Of a stretch of 64,000 nt of DNA, positions 44,531-52,758 are shown one piece after another (the stretch's first letter is position 1; every line of letters begins with the position of its first letter). Under the pieces are notes generated by a model, which saw only the letters and a list, made by a program, of their open reading frames with translations, was not told the DNA's origin and did no database searches. Source of the stretch: CAVQGZ01 sp963712175 (lineage in GTDB: Bacteria > Actinomycetota > Actinomycetes > Jiangellales > Jiangellaceae); contig CAVQGZ010000001.1 of NCBI GenBank assembly GCA_963712175.1, positions 124,001 through 188,000 of the forward strand, read 5' to 3'. Made by a program: the position numbers and the translations under genes.

Positions 44531-44971
44531 TCAGCGGGTGAGCTCAGCGGAGTCGAAGGCCGACGGCAGGAGCTGCGCCATGGCCAGCGGGCCGTCCGGG
44601 CCGTCCACGAGGGTCTGGGGGCCGCTCTGCTCGGCGATGAGCTGGCGACATCGTCCGCACGGCAGCACCACCCGAGCGTCCCGCCCCTGCTGCGCCCCCA
44701 CGCACACGATCGCCACGAGACGCCCGCCCCCGGAGGAATGCAGGTCGGAGACGACGCCACACTCGGCGCACAGCGTCATGCCGATAGACGCGTTCTCCAC
44801 GTTGCACCCGGTCAGCAGCCGGCCATCCTCGGTCAAGCCCGCGGCACCCACGGCGAACCGCGAGTACGGCGCGTAGGCGTGTTCGCGGACGGCGACGGCC
44901 GCAGCCCGCAGGGTGCCCCAGTCGACACCGTCTCCGTCGGGTTCGGGCGCCGCAGGCACGCGCGTGGTCAT
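44531..44971 (-). CDS. cdd: Cytidine deaminase
   Basis: Deaminates (deoxy)cytidine to (deoxy)uridine before phosphorolysis. It has 146 residues of the tetrameric type. YAPYSRFAVGAA and TGCNVENAS bind substrate, TLCAECGVV is the zinc Cys plus catalytic Glu, and LPCGRCRQL gives the other two zinc cysteines. ATG 44971 follows TAGTGT by six bases. The gene can thus be expressed separately from the upstream transporter genes. Confidence 0.95.
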   Translation of the reverse strand: MTTRVPAAPEPDGDGVDWGTLRAAAVAVREHAYAPYSRFAVGAAGLTEDGRLLTGCNVENASIGMTLCAECGVVSDLHSSGGGRLVAIVCVGAQQGRDARVVLPCGRCRQLIAEQSGPQTLVDGPDGPLAMAQLLPSAFDSAELTR

Positions 44972-44977
44972 GTCGAC

Positions 44978-44983
44978 ACACTA
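44978..44983 (-). promoter_or_regulatory. Internal -10 box before cdd
   Basis: TAGTGT on the minus strand lies in the 46-base gap after the permease gene, six bases before ATG 44971. Confidence 0.45.
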
Positions 44984-45017
44984 TCGGCGCGGGCCGAGAA
45001 GGCTGGGGCCTACCGAC

Positions 45018-46316
45018 CTAGGACTTGATGTAGGGCTGCCCGTCCGCCGCCGGTGCCCGCACCCGCCCGACCAGTCCAGCAACGGCGAAGATGGTGGCCA
45101 GGTACGGCGCCATCAGCATGAACTCGCTGGGGATCGGAGTACCGATGATCGACAGCACGCTCTGGAGGTTGTCGGCGAACCCGAACAGCAGTGCGGCAGC
45201 GAGGGCTCCGAGAGGCGTCCAGCGGCCGAAGATCATCGCCGCGAGCGCGATGAATCCCTTTCCCGCCGTCATCTCCTTGCCGAACGCGCCGACCGAGCCC
45301 AGCGTGAAGAAGGCGCCACCGAGACCGGCCACCAGCCCGCCGATCATGACATTGCGGGCCCGCACGAAGTTGACCCGGATGCCGACCGTGTCGGCCGCAG
45401 CGGGGTGCTCCCCCACCGCTCGCACCCGCAGCCCGTACCTCGTCTTGAACAGCGCGATGTGGACGACGACGACCACGGCGTACATGAGGTAGACGATCAC
45501 GGACTGGTTGAACAGCACGGGACCGATGACCGGGATGTCACCCAGCAGCGGGACCTTGTAGGGGGCGAAGGTGCCGGGCGAGTTCCAGGTGTCCTGGTAC
45601 GGGACCAGCAGGCGGCCGTACAGGAAGCCGGTCACCCCGATCACGAGCACGTTGAGGACGACCCCGACGATGATCTGGTCGACGAAGTACTTGACGGTGA
45701 ACAGCGCCAGGAGCATCGCCACCAGCAGCCCGGCCAGCGGTGCCGCCACCAGCCCCGCCCACAGGTTGTTCGTCAGCGATGCGACGACGGCGGACAGGAA
45801 GGCACCAGCCAACAGGTGACCCTCGATGGCGATGTTGATCACACCCGCGCGCTCGCACAGCACGCCTGACAGCGACCCGAAGACGAGCGGCACCGCCAGG
45901 AGGAGCGAGCCTTGCAGCAGCCCGGTCAGCGACATCGTCTTGTCGGCCACGGCCCAGACGAGGAACGTGAAGATCCAGACGGCTCCGAAGACGACGGTCA
46001 CCCAGGCTGGCGTCGCTCGGTGGCGCAGCGTCAGCAACCAGGAGTAGCCGGCCAGGACGATGAGCACGACGCTGAGCACCAACGCGGTCGCCTGCGACGG
46101 CAGGCGCAACGGGGACAGCTGGGTGTCGTCACCCGGCAGGGACAACGCGAAGGTGCTGCTCACCCCGGACGGGGCGAGGAGCGCGAACACGACCAGCGAC
46201 AGCAGCGCGAACAGCGACAGGGAGACGGCGGTCTTGCGCGAGACGGGCAGCAGCGTTCGTTCTTCCTCACCCGGGACAGGTGCTGCGCTCGGTGGCTGCG
46301 TCAGCGTGGCGCTCAT
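45018..46316 (-). CDS. Nucleoside ABC transporter permease 2
   Basis: Membrane component of a BmpA-type (RbsC-like) importer. It has 432 residues. A leader of about 30 residues precedes roughly ten hydrophobic helices. ERAGVINIAIEGHLLAGAF is the conserved permease signature, and RVRAVGEHPAAADTVGI the cytoplasmic coupling loop. ATG 46316 shares ATGA with permease 1; GTG 46325 is also in frame. The transporter with cdd and deoA downstream supports nucleosides as substrate. Confidence 0.92.
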   Translation of the reverse strand: MSATLTQPPSAAPVPGEEERTLLPVSRKTAVSLSLFALLSLVVFALLAPSGVSSTFALSLPGDDTQLSPLRLPSQATALVLSVVLIVLAGYSWLLTLRHRATPAWVTVVFGAVWIFTFLVWAVADKTMSLTGLLQGSLLLAVPLVFGSLSGVLCERAGVINIAIEGHLLAGAFLSAVVASLTNNLWAGLVAAPLAGLLVAMLLALFTVKYFVDQIIVGVVLNVLVIGVTGFLYGRLLVPYQDTWNSPGTFAPYKVPLLGDIPVIGPVLFNQSVIVYLMYAVVVVVHIALFKTRYGLRVRAVGEHPAAADTVGIRVNFVRARNVMIGGLVAGLGGAFFTLGSVGAFGKEMTAGKGFIALAAMIFGRWTPLGALAAALLFGFADNLQSVLSIIGTPIPSEFMLMAPYLATIFAVAGLVGRVRAPAADGQPYIKS

Positions 46317-47548
46317 GTTCCCCACCCCTTCGAGACCTGGAGCGTGTCGATGGCCCCGCTGCTCTTGATCCTGAAGATCGACCTCACCAGCGGGGGTGCC
46401 GCCACGAAGAGGACGATCAGGGACTGGACGACCAGGACGATGTCGATCGGTGTCCCGGTGCGCGCCTGCATCGTCACGCCGCCGGCACGCAACCCACCGA
46501 AGAGGATTCCGGCGAGCACAGTGCCCGTCGGGCTACCTCGACCCAGCAGGGCGACGGTGATGGCGTCGAAGCCGATGCCGGCCGAGACTCCTCCCGAGAG
46601 CGCCTTCTCGGTGCCAAGAACCTGGAAGCTTCCCGCGAGCCCTGCCAGCGACCCGGCAATCATCATGACGAGGACGTAGCTGCGCTCGACCTTGATGCCT
46701 GCGGTTCGCGCCGCACTCGGGTTGGCGCCCACGGCGCGGAACTGGAAGCCGAGCACGCTCCTGTTCAGCAGCCACCACACGAACGCGGCCGCCAGCAGCG
46801 CGACGACGAAGCCCAGGTGCAGCCGAGACCAGCTGCCAAGCAGCAGCGGGTACTGGGCGGACTCCTCCACGATGGGGCTGATCGGGTCGTTGCGGCCCGG
46901 ACGCTGGAACGCCGCCGTCGTCAGGAGGTAGGCGAGCAAGAACCGCGCTACGTAGTTGAGCATGATCGTGACGATCACCTCGTGCGCGCCGGTGCGCGCC
47001 TTGAGCAGCCCGACGATCCCACCCCACAGAGCTCCACAGGCAAGAGCGCCGACGACGGCGACGAGCAGGTGGACTCCCCACGGAAGCTGGAACGTGAACC
47101 CGAGGTAGGCCGCGCCGATGGCGCCGAGGATGATCTGGCCCTCCGCACCGATGTTGAACAGGCCCGCCTTGAACGGCAGCGCCACCGCAAGGCCGGCGAC
47201 GATGAGTGGAGCAGCAACCGTGAGGGTCTCGGTCATCGGCCGGATCGCCTGCTGGAAGCTGCTGGCGGAGGTGTCGAAGACCGCCCCTTGGAACAGCGCG
47301 ACATAGGCACCCCAGACGCTGTCCCAGGCCGCGGAGAGGGTGTCGGCGGGCTGGGCGAAGAGGTAGCCGGCCGCCTCGGCGACGTCGGGGTCGGACACCG
47401 CGATGAGGACGGCGCCGATGGCCAACGCGAGCACGAAGGAGAGGAACGTGACCAGGGCGGTGTCCCAGATCGGCGAGCGGGTCTTCGGCTCCGGTGTGAG
47501 CGGTTCCGGCGTCGCGGGGGGCGCCTCGGCTGTGGGTGGCGCGGTCAC
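46313..47548 (-). CDS. Nucleoside ABC transporter permease 1
   Basis: 411 residues, partner of permease 2. It has a Pro/Thr/Glu-rich cytoplasmic start (EPLTPEPKTR), about ten membrane helices, a long extracytoplasmic stretch near 60-105, the signature KAGLFNIGAEGQIILGAIGA and coupling loop FRAVGANPSAARTAGI. GTG 47548 has GGAGG seven bases upstream and shares GTGA with the ATPase gene. Confidence 0.92.
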   Translation of the reverse strand: MTAPPTAEAPPATPEPLTPEPKTRSPIWDTALVTFLSFVLALAIGAVLIAVSDPDVAEAAGYLFAQPADTLSAAWDSVWGAYVALFQGAVFDTSASSFQQAIRPMTETLTVAAPLIVAGLAVALPFKAGLFNIGAEGQIILGAIGAAYLGFTFQLPWGVHLLVAVVGALACGALWGGIVGLLKARTGAHEVIVTIMLNYVARFLLAYLLTTAAFQRPGRNDPISPIVEESAQYPLLLGSWSRLHLGFVVALLAAAFVWWLLNRSVLGFQFRAVGANPSAARTAGIKVERSYVLVMMIAGSLAGLAGSFQVLGTEKALSGGVSAGIGFDAITVALLGRGSPTGTVLAGILFGGLRAGGVTMQARTGTPIDIVLVVQSLIVLFVAAPPLVRSIFRIKSSGAIDTLQVSKGWGT

Positions 47549-49116
47549 AGGGCACCTCCGTCGGCGACACGGTCGCCGTGGTCGGCATCGTCGGGCGGGG
47601 CCTGGGCCATCGCCTCGTCGTGGGGAACGCCGGCCATCATGAGGCCCAGGACGTGCCGCGACGTGTCCGGGCTGACGATGCCGACCACCCGACCGCGGTA
47701 CATGACGACGATCCGGTCGGCCAGGGCCAGCACCTCGTCCAGCTCGGTGCTCACGATGAGCACGGCCGTGCCGCTGTCCCGCTCGGTGACCATGCGCCCG
47801 TGCAGGAACTCGATGGATCCGACGTCGACGCCGCGCGTCGGCTGGGAGGCGAGAAGCAGGTCGATCGGTCGGCTGAGAGCCCTCGCCATCACGAGCTTCT
47901 GCTGGTTCCCACCTGACAGAGAGCTGGCCGGGTAGCCGATCCCCTGCGTCCGGACGTCGAACTCGTCCACCAGCGTCGTCGACACGTCCTTGATGGCCCC
48001 GAGGCGCAGGGAGCCGCGAGCCGAGTAGGACGGGGTCGACACCTGGTCGAGCACCAGGTTCTCGGCGAGCGAGAACGACGCGACGAGTCCGTCGTGCGCC
48101 CGGTCCTCCGGGACGTAGCCGACGTGGTCGAGGATCGCGGAGGTGTCCCGGCCGACGAGCTCAGTGCCGTTGAGCGCGATGGAACCCGTGACGGCCTCTG
48201 TGGCGAGCCCCATGATCGCCTCCACCAGCTCTGTCTGACCGTTGCCCTGGACACCTGCGACGGCAACGATCTCGCCGGAGTGCACGTCGAAGGACACGTC
48301 GTGGACGAGGGCACGTCCGGCTTCGTCGATGACGTTCAGCCTGTCGACGATCAGCGTCGCCTCGCCGGGCTTCGCGGCCTGCTTCTCAACGGTGAGCTCG
48401 ACACTTCTGCCCACCATGAGGGACGCCAGGTCAGCCTCGGTGGCCTCGGGAGTCGCCTCCCCGACGACGGCCCCGCGGCGGATGACGGTGATTCGGTCGG
48501 CCACAGCGCGCACCTCGCGCAGCTTGTGGGTGATGAACACGATCGACGTGCCCGCGTCGGCGAGCTCGCGCATGATCCGCATCAGCTCGTCAGTCTCCTG
48601 CGGGGTGAGCACCGCCGTGGGCTCGTCCAGGATCAACACGTTGGCATCGCGCGAGAGCGCCTTGATGATCTCCACCCGCTGCTGCACACCGACGGGGAGC
48701 TCCTCGACCAAGGCGTCCGGATCAACGTCGAAGCCGAACCGTGAGGACAGCTCGACGACCTGCCGGCGGGAGGAGTCTCGGTCCAGCACGCCGAGGGGGC
48801 GAGTGAACTCGTAGCCGAGCATCACGTTCTCGGCGACCGTGAAGACCGGCACCAGCATGAAGTGCTGGTGCACCATGCCGATACCGGCAGCGACGGCGTC
48901 CCCCGGACCCTCGATCGTGAGGGGGGCGTCGTCGACGAGGATCTCGCCCTCGTCCGGCTGCAGCATGCCGTAGAGCACGTTCATCAGGGTGCTCTTGCCC
49001 GCACCGTTCTCGCCGAGCAGGCAGTGGATCTCACCGGTGTTCACGGTCAGGTCGATGCTGTCGTTGGCCACCAGCGAGCCGAAGCGCTTCGTGATCCCTC
49101 GCAGCTCCAGCTTCAC
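47545..49116 (-). CDS. Nucleoside ABC transporter ATPase (two NBDs)
   Basis: 523 residues with two nucleotide-binding domains, as in ribose/nucleoside importers. NBD1 has LLGENGAGKSTLMN (Walker A), LPVGVQQRVEIIKAL (signature, degenerate) and LILDEPTAVLTPQE (Walker B). NBD2 has AGVQGNGQTELVEAI (degenerate Walker A), LSGGNQQKLVMARAL (signature) and a degenerate Walker B ending SQPTRGVDVGS. The asymmetry is usual for the group. GTG 49116 has AGGAGG four bases upstream. A strong hairpin separates it from the lipoprotein gene. Confidence 0.94.
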   Translation of the reverse strand: MKLELRGITKRFGSLVANDSIDLTVNTGEIHCLLGENGAGKSTLMNVLYGMLQPDEGEILVDDAPLTIEGPGDAVAAGIGMVHQHFMLVPVFTVAENVMLGYEFTRPLGVLDRDSSRRQVVELSSRFGFDVDPDALVEELPVGVQQRVEIIKALSRDANVLILDEPTAVLTPQETDELMRIMRELADAGTSIVFITHKLREVRAVADRITVIRRGAVVGEATPEATEADLASLMVGRSVELTVEKQAAKPGEATLIVDRLNVIDEAGRALVHDVSFDVHSGEIVAVAGVQGNGQTELVEAIMGLATEAVTGSIALNGTELVGRDTSAILDHVGYVPEDRAHDGLVASFSLAENLVLDQVSTPSYSARGSLRLGAIKDVSTTLVDEFDVRTQGIGYPASSLSGGNQQKLVMARALSRPIDLLLASQPTRGVDVGSIEFLHGRMVTERDSGTAVLIVSTELDEVLALADRIVVMYRGRVVGIVSPDTSRHVLGLMMAGVPHDEAMAQAPPDDADHGDRVADGGAL

Positions 49117-49145
49117 ACGTCCTCCTGGGTCGACCCACACGTGGC

Positions 49146-49177
49146 TCGGGGGGCGGACCAAACGGTCCGCCCCCCGA
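49146..49177. terminator. 14-bp perfect hairpin between lipoprotein and ATPase genes
   Basis: TCGGGGGGCGGACC (49146-49159) and GGTCCGCCCCCCGA (49164-49177) pair perfectly around AAAC. It follows the binding-protein stop by about 50 bases, a place where partial termination or 3'-end protection raises binding-protein over transporter levels in other operons. Confidence 0.75.
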
Positions 49178-49228
49178 TACTGCCAGGTGTCGTCGAGGCG
49201 ACGTGGGGAAATTGCCTCCTGCGGCGCG

Positions 49229-50332
49229 TCAGGCCTTCGGCGAGGAGTCCGACTCCACCACGATCTCGCCGGAGATGATCGCCTCGCGCAGCGCGTCGAC
49301 CTCAGCCTTGAGCTCGTCGGAGATCACGTCCTCGAAGTCGTGGTACGGGGCCAGTCCCACACCCTCGTTCTCCAGGGTGCCGACGTAGGTCTCGTTGCTG
49401 AACTCGCCGGACAGTGCATCCTCCGTCGCGACGAAGGTTGACGTGTCGATGCGCTTGAGGACCGACGTGATGAAGAGCTCGGAGTAGTCGGGCGCGGTCT
49501 CGTAGCCGTCGCTGTCGACCCAGATCAGGTTGACGCCGTCGGCCTCCTGGGCCGCCGCGGCAGCACCCAGGCCGACCGGACCGGCTACGGGGAGGATGAT
49601 GTCGGCGCCCTGCTGGATGAAGTTCGCCGTGACCTGCTTGCCCTTGTTCTGGTCGTCGAAGTCGCCGGTGAACGAGCCGTTCCTGCTCGTCCTTGTCCCA
49701 GCCGAGAACCTGGACGTCGCCACCCTTGTCCTCGTTGTACTTGGCCACGCCGTCGACGAAGCCGTCCATGAAGACGGTCACTGGCGGGATCGGGATGCCG
49801 CCGAACGTCGCGACGGTGCCGGTCTCGGTCAGGCCAGCGGCGAGGTACCCGGCCAGGTAGGCCGCCTGGGCGGTGTCGAACAGCAGCGGCTTGACGTTGT
49901 CGATCGGCTCTTCGTGGCTCGTTGTCGACGATGGCGAACAGCTGGTCGGGGTTCGCCGGGGCCGCCTCGTCGGTGGCGTCGCCCATGAGGAAGCCGACGG
50001 TCACGATGAGGCCGCAGTCCTCCTGAAGCAGTGAGTTGATGTTCGGCGCGTAGTCCGTGTCGGCCTGTGGACTCGACGAACTTGGCGCTCACGCCCAGCT
50101 CAGACTCGGCGTCCTGCAGGCCCTTCCATGCCGAGGCGTTGAACGACCGGTCGTCGATGCCGCCGGCGTCGGAGACCATGCAGGCCTGGAAGTCGACCTG
50201 CTCGGTACCCGCATCAGCGGTGTCGTCCGGAGCCCCGGCGCTGTCCGTCTCGTCGTCGGGGGCCGTCCCACAGGCGGCCACGACCAGCGCGGCGGCACCG
50301 AACAGGGCAGCCGAACGCAATGTGATCTTCAC
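49229..50332 (-). pseudogene. BMP-family nucleoside-binding lipoprotein, three frame breaks
   Basis: The extracellular receptor of the adjacent ABC importer. The start is GTG 50332 with GGAGGG, a signal peptide and lipobox LVVAACG whose Cys is lipidated. MVSDAGGIDDRSFNASAWKG is the BMP hallmark. Reading continues through three frames: ADTDYAPNINSLLQEDCG and VTVGFLMGDATDEAA, then FDTAQAAYLAGYLAAG and VTVFMDGFVDGVAKYN, then NGSFTGDFDDQNKGKQVT to the end. Each step needs removal of one base (near 50070, 49919 and 49680), giving 366 residues, normal for the family. Sequence error is more likely than decay. Confidence 0.85.
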
Positions 50333-50390
50333 GAACCCTCCAGTACTGAAGTGGATGTTCCCAGGGCTCACCTCTGGCCCGGGCAACCCA

Positions 50391-50396
50391 AGGATA
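50391..50396 (-). promoter_or_regulatory. Possible -10 box of the nucleoside importer operon
   Basis: TATCCT on the minus strand would start a transcript near 50384, with a 50-base leader before the GGAGGG/GTG start of the lipoprotein. Confidence 0.4.
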
Positions 50397-50432
50397 CCTT
50401 CTCGCTCTGACTCCTCCGGCCGCCCGGATCAC

Positions 50433-51650
50433 CTACTCGGTGCGGCTCGGTCCCAGCAGGACGGACGCGGCAAGGAGCCGGACGGCCAGCCCGATCGCGT
50501 CCTCGTCCGGGTCGAAGGTGCCCTGGTGAAGGTCTGCGGCACGCTCGTCACCGGGCCGCCGCACCCCCAGCCGGGCGAGCGCCCCGGGCACGTGCTCCAG
50601 GTACCACGCGAAGTCCTCCGCGCCGAGGCTCTGGTCGGTAGGTACGGCGCTCTCCGGGCCGAGAACCGCCGCGGACGCCGACCGGAAGAGGCTGACGGAG
50701 ACGTCGTCGTTCACGACCGGCGGGACGCCCCGATAGGTGTCGACCTCGGCCGTCACTCCGAACGGCGCGACGAGCTGCGCTGCCAGCTCGGTGGCCAGTG
50801 TGGGGGCGGTCTCCCACGCGTCGGCGTCCAGGCAGCGGATCGTGCCTTCGGCCCAGCCCTCGGCCGGGATCGCGTTGGCGACGTGACCAGCGGTGACTCG
50901 ACCCCACACCAGGCTCACTCCTGCTCGCGGGTCAAGACGGCGCCCCAGGACCGCCGGAAGCTGGGAGACCAGCACGCCGAGGGCGTGCACGACGTCCTGG
51001 GTCAGGTGCGGACGGGCGGTGTGCCCACCCTGCCCGGACAGCCGGACGAGGATGCGGTCGCTGGCTGAGGTGATCGGCCCGACGGTCAGCCCGAGCCTGC
51101 CGGTGTCGAGCCGGGGGTCGCAGTGCAGCGCCAGGATCCGGTCCACCCCGTCCAGCCCGCCGGCTTCGATCACGTCGTGCGCTCCGCCGGGCATGATCTC
51201 CTCGGCCGGCTGGAAGATCAGGCGAACCGGACGCGTCAGCTGCCCGGCCCTGGCGAGGTCGGCGAGAACCAGGCCAGCCCCCAGAACACCGGCGGTGTGG
51301 ACGTCGTGGCCGCACGCGTGGCACACGCCGGGCACCTGCGACCGGTACGGGACCGGCTTCTCGTCGCGGACCGGCAGCGCGTCGATGTCGGCCCGGAGCG
51401 CGATGAGCTCGGGGCGTTCCGCGCCCACGGGTTCCGCGGTGGGTTCGATGTCGCAGACGAGCCCGGTGGTCGGCAGCAGCCGAGGCCGAAGCCCGGCGGC
51501 CCGCAGCCGGGAGACCACGACCCGAGTCGTGCGTACCTCGGCTCGACCGAGCTCGGGATGGCTGTGCAGGTCGCGGCGCAGCTCGACCGCATCCGCCTCG
51601 TGCTGCTTGGCAAGCCGCTCGACCTCGCCAAGCAGCTCGAGCGCAGGCAC
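50433..51650 (-). CDS. M20-family amidohydrolase (metallopeptidase)
   Basis: 405 residues. Hydrolyses an N-acyl amino acid or amide with a dinuclear metal centre. LRRDLHSHPELG opens the fold, VCHACGHDVHTAG and FQPAEEIMPGGAH carry Cys/His/Glu metal ligands, RLSGQGGHTARPH is the lid-domain region, and SLGAEDFAWYLEH the last ligand region. GTG 51650 is the start, with a weak AAGG site. The 226 bases upstream to sdhC hold divergent promoters and no gene. Its substrate and link to the nucleoside cluster are unclear. Confidence 0.88.
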   Translation of the reverse strand: MPALELLGEVERLAKQHEADAVELRRDLHSHPELGRAEVRTTRVVVSRLRAAGLRPRLLPTTGLVCDIEPTAEPVGAERPELIALRADIDALPVRDEKPVPYRSQVPGVCHACGHDVHTAGVLGAGLVLADLARAGQLTRPVRLIFQPAEEIMPGGAHDVIEAGGLDGVDRILALHCDPRLDTGRLGLTVGPITSASDRILVRLSGQGGHTARPHLTQDVVHALGVLVSQLPAVLGRRLDPRAGVSLVWGRVTAGHVANAIPAEGWAEGTIRCLDADAWETAPTLATELAAQLVAPFGVTAEVDTYRGVPPVVNDDVSVSLFRSASAAVLGPESAVPTDQSLGAEDFAWYLEHVPGALARLGVRRPGDERAADLHQGTFDPDEDAIGLAVRLLAASVLLGPSRTE

Positions 51651-51809
51651 GTCGCAGCACCACCTTCAGGCTCGTTGCCCGGACGATCGCTCGCGGTGCA
51701 GATCGGCACGCACGCTCTGCCGGGATGGGCGCTCAGCCTACCGGCCAGCGCGGGGGTGGGTTGTCTCACATGAGCGTTTCACCTGGTTCTCGCCGATGGT
51801 CCGGCTCGA

Positions 51810-51815
51810 TACGAT
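51810..51815 (+). promoter_or_regulatory. Possible -10 box of sdhCDAB
   Basis: TACGAT would start a transcript near 51822, about 55 bases before the GTG of sdhC, which has its own GGAAGGTGA site. Confidence 0.4.
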
Positions 51816-51876
51816 GACCCCGGACGAGCGAGTCGCACCCGGACTCGCGCCGCTGCTTCGGTAGGAAGGTGAGCCA

Positions 51877-52254
51877 GTGCCAACCGCACCAGCCGGGACG
51901 CTCTACCGGGGACGGGAGGGCATGTGGTCGTGGGTCGCCCACCGGGTGACCGGAGTCCTGCTGTTCTTCTTCCTCTACGTGCACGTCCTCGACACCGCTC
52001 TGGTCCGGGTGTCCCCCGAGGCCTACAACACCGTCATCGAGACCTACAAGAACCCCATCGTGGGGCTTCTGGAGGTGGGACTTGTCGCGGCCGTCCTCTT
52101 CCACGCCTTCAACGGGATCAGGGTCGTCCTCATCGACTTCTGGGGGCGGGGTCCGCGGTTCCAGAAGCAGATGCTGTACGGCGTCGCAGTCCTGTGGGTG
52201 CTCCTGATGATCCCGTTCACCATCCGCCACCTCGGCATCGTGTTCGGAGAGTGA
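51877..52254 (+). CDS. sdhC: Succinate dehydrogenase cytochrome b subunit
   Basis: Membrane anchor of complex II. The 125 residues have three helices at about 23-45, 60-82 and 98-118. SWVAHRVTGVLLFFFLYVHV has the helix-I His and Arg, and FHAFNGIRVVLIDF the haem-ligand-type His. GTG 51877 is preceded by GGAAGGTGA. The gene is followed after 8 bases by sdhD. Confidence 0.92.
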   Translation: MPTAPAGTLYRGREGMWSWVAHRVTGVLLFFFLYVHVLDTALVRVSPEAYNTVIETYKNPIVGLLEVGLVAAVLFHAFNGIRVVLIDFWGRGPRFQKQMLYGVAVLWVLLMIPFTIRHLGIVFGE

Positions 52255-52262
52255 GGACGACC

Positions 52263-52715
52263 ATGGCCACCACGGAACTACCTCCTCCCCCGACGAGCCC
52301 GACTCGCGAGCAGCGGGTGCGCTCGAGCCGGACGAACTTCGAGCTCTACGGCTGGATCTTCATGCGCGTCTCGGGCGTCCTGCTCGTCGTGCTGGTGATC
52401 GGCCACCTCGTCGTCAACCTCATGGTCGGTGAGGGCATCAAGGCCATCGACTTCGGCTTCGTGGCCAACAAGTGGGCAAGCCCGTTCTGGCAGGTCTACG
52501 ACCTGCTGATGCTCTGGCTGGCCATGATCCACGGCACCAACGGTCTGCGAACGGTGATCAACGACTACGCCGAACGTGACCAGACCAGGTTCTGGCTCAA
52601 GGCTCTGCTGGTCGTCTCGGCCACGGCGGTCATCGTGATCGGCACCCTCACGATCTTCACCTTCGACCCGTGCATCGACCCTGAGTCAACTCTCGAGGTC
52701 TGCCAGATCGGCTGA
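52263..52715 (+). CDS. sdhD: Succinate dehydrogenase hydrophobic membrane anchor
   Basis: 150 residues with a polar 33-residue start (PPPPTSPTREQR). Three helices follow: FMRVSGVLLVVLVIGHLVVN with a haem-ligand His, LLMLWLAMIHGTNGLRTVI, and ALLVVSATAVIVIGTLTIF. The ending CIDPESTLEVCQIG is encoded in the first copy of a 20-base tandem duplication that continues past the stop. ATG 52263 has GAGG eight bases upstream. Confidence 0.9.
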   Translation: MATTELPPPPTSPTREQRVRSSRTNFELYGWIFMRVSGVLLVVLVIGHLVVNLMVGEGIKAIDFGFVANKWASPFWQVYDLLMLWLAMIHGTNGLRTVINDYAERDQTRFWLKALLVVSATAVIVIGTLTIFTFDPCIDPESTLEVCQIG

Positions 52716-52732
52716 CGGTCTGCCAGATCGGC
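52697..52732. repeat. 20-bp tandem duplication at the end of sdhD
   Basis: GGTCTGCCAGATCGGC occurs at 52697-52712 and 52717-52732, exactly one 20-base period apart. The first copy encodes the last residues of SdhD and its stop; the second lies in the sdhD-sdhA gap. Confidence 0.9.
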
Positions 52733-52758
52733 ACCCTCGACCAGCGACAAGGAGAGCA

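Noticed and set aside
51651..51876. Possible small gene or riboswitch in the 226-base gap upstream of sdhC
   Set aside because: No open frame with a ribosome site and no recognisable riboswitch core; only a -10-like box is seen.
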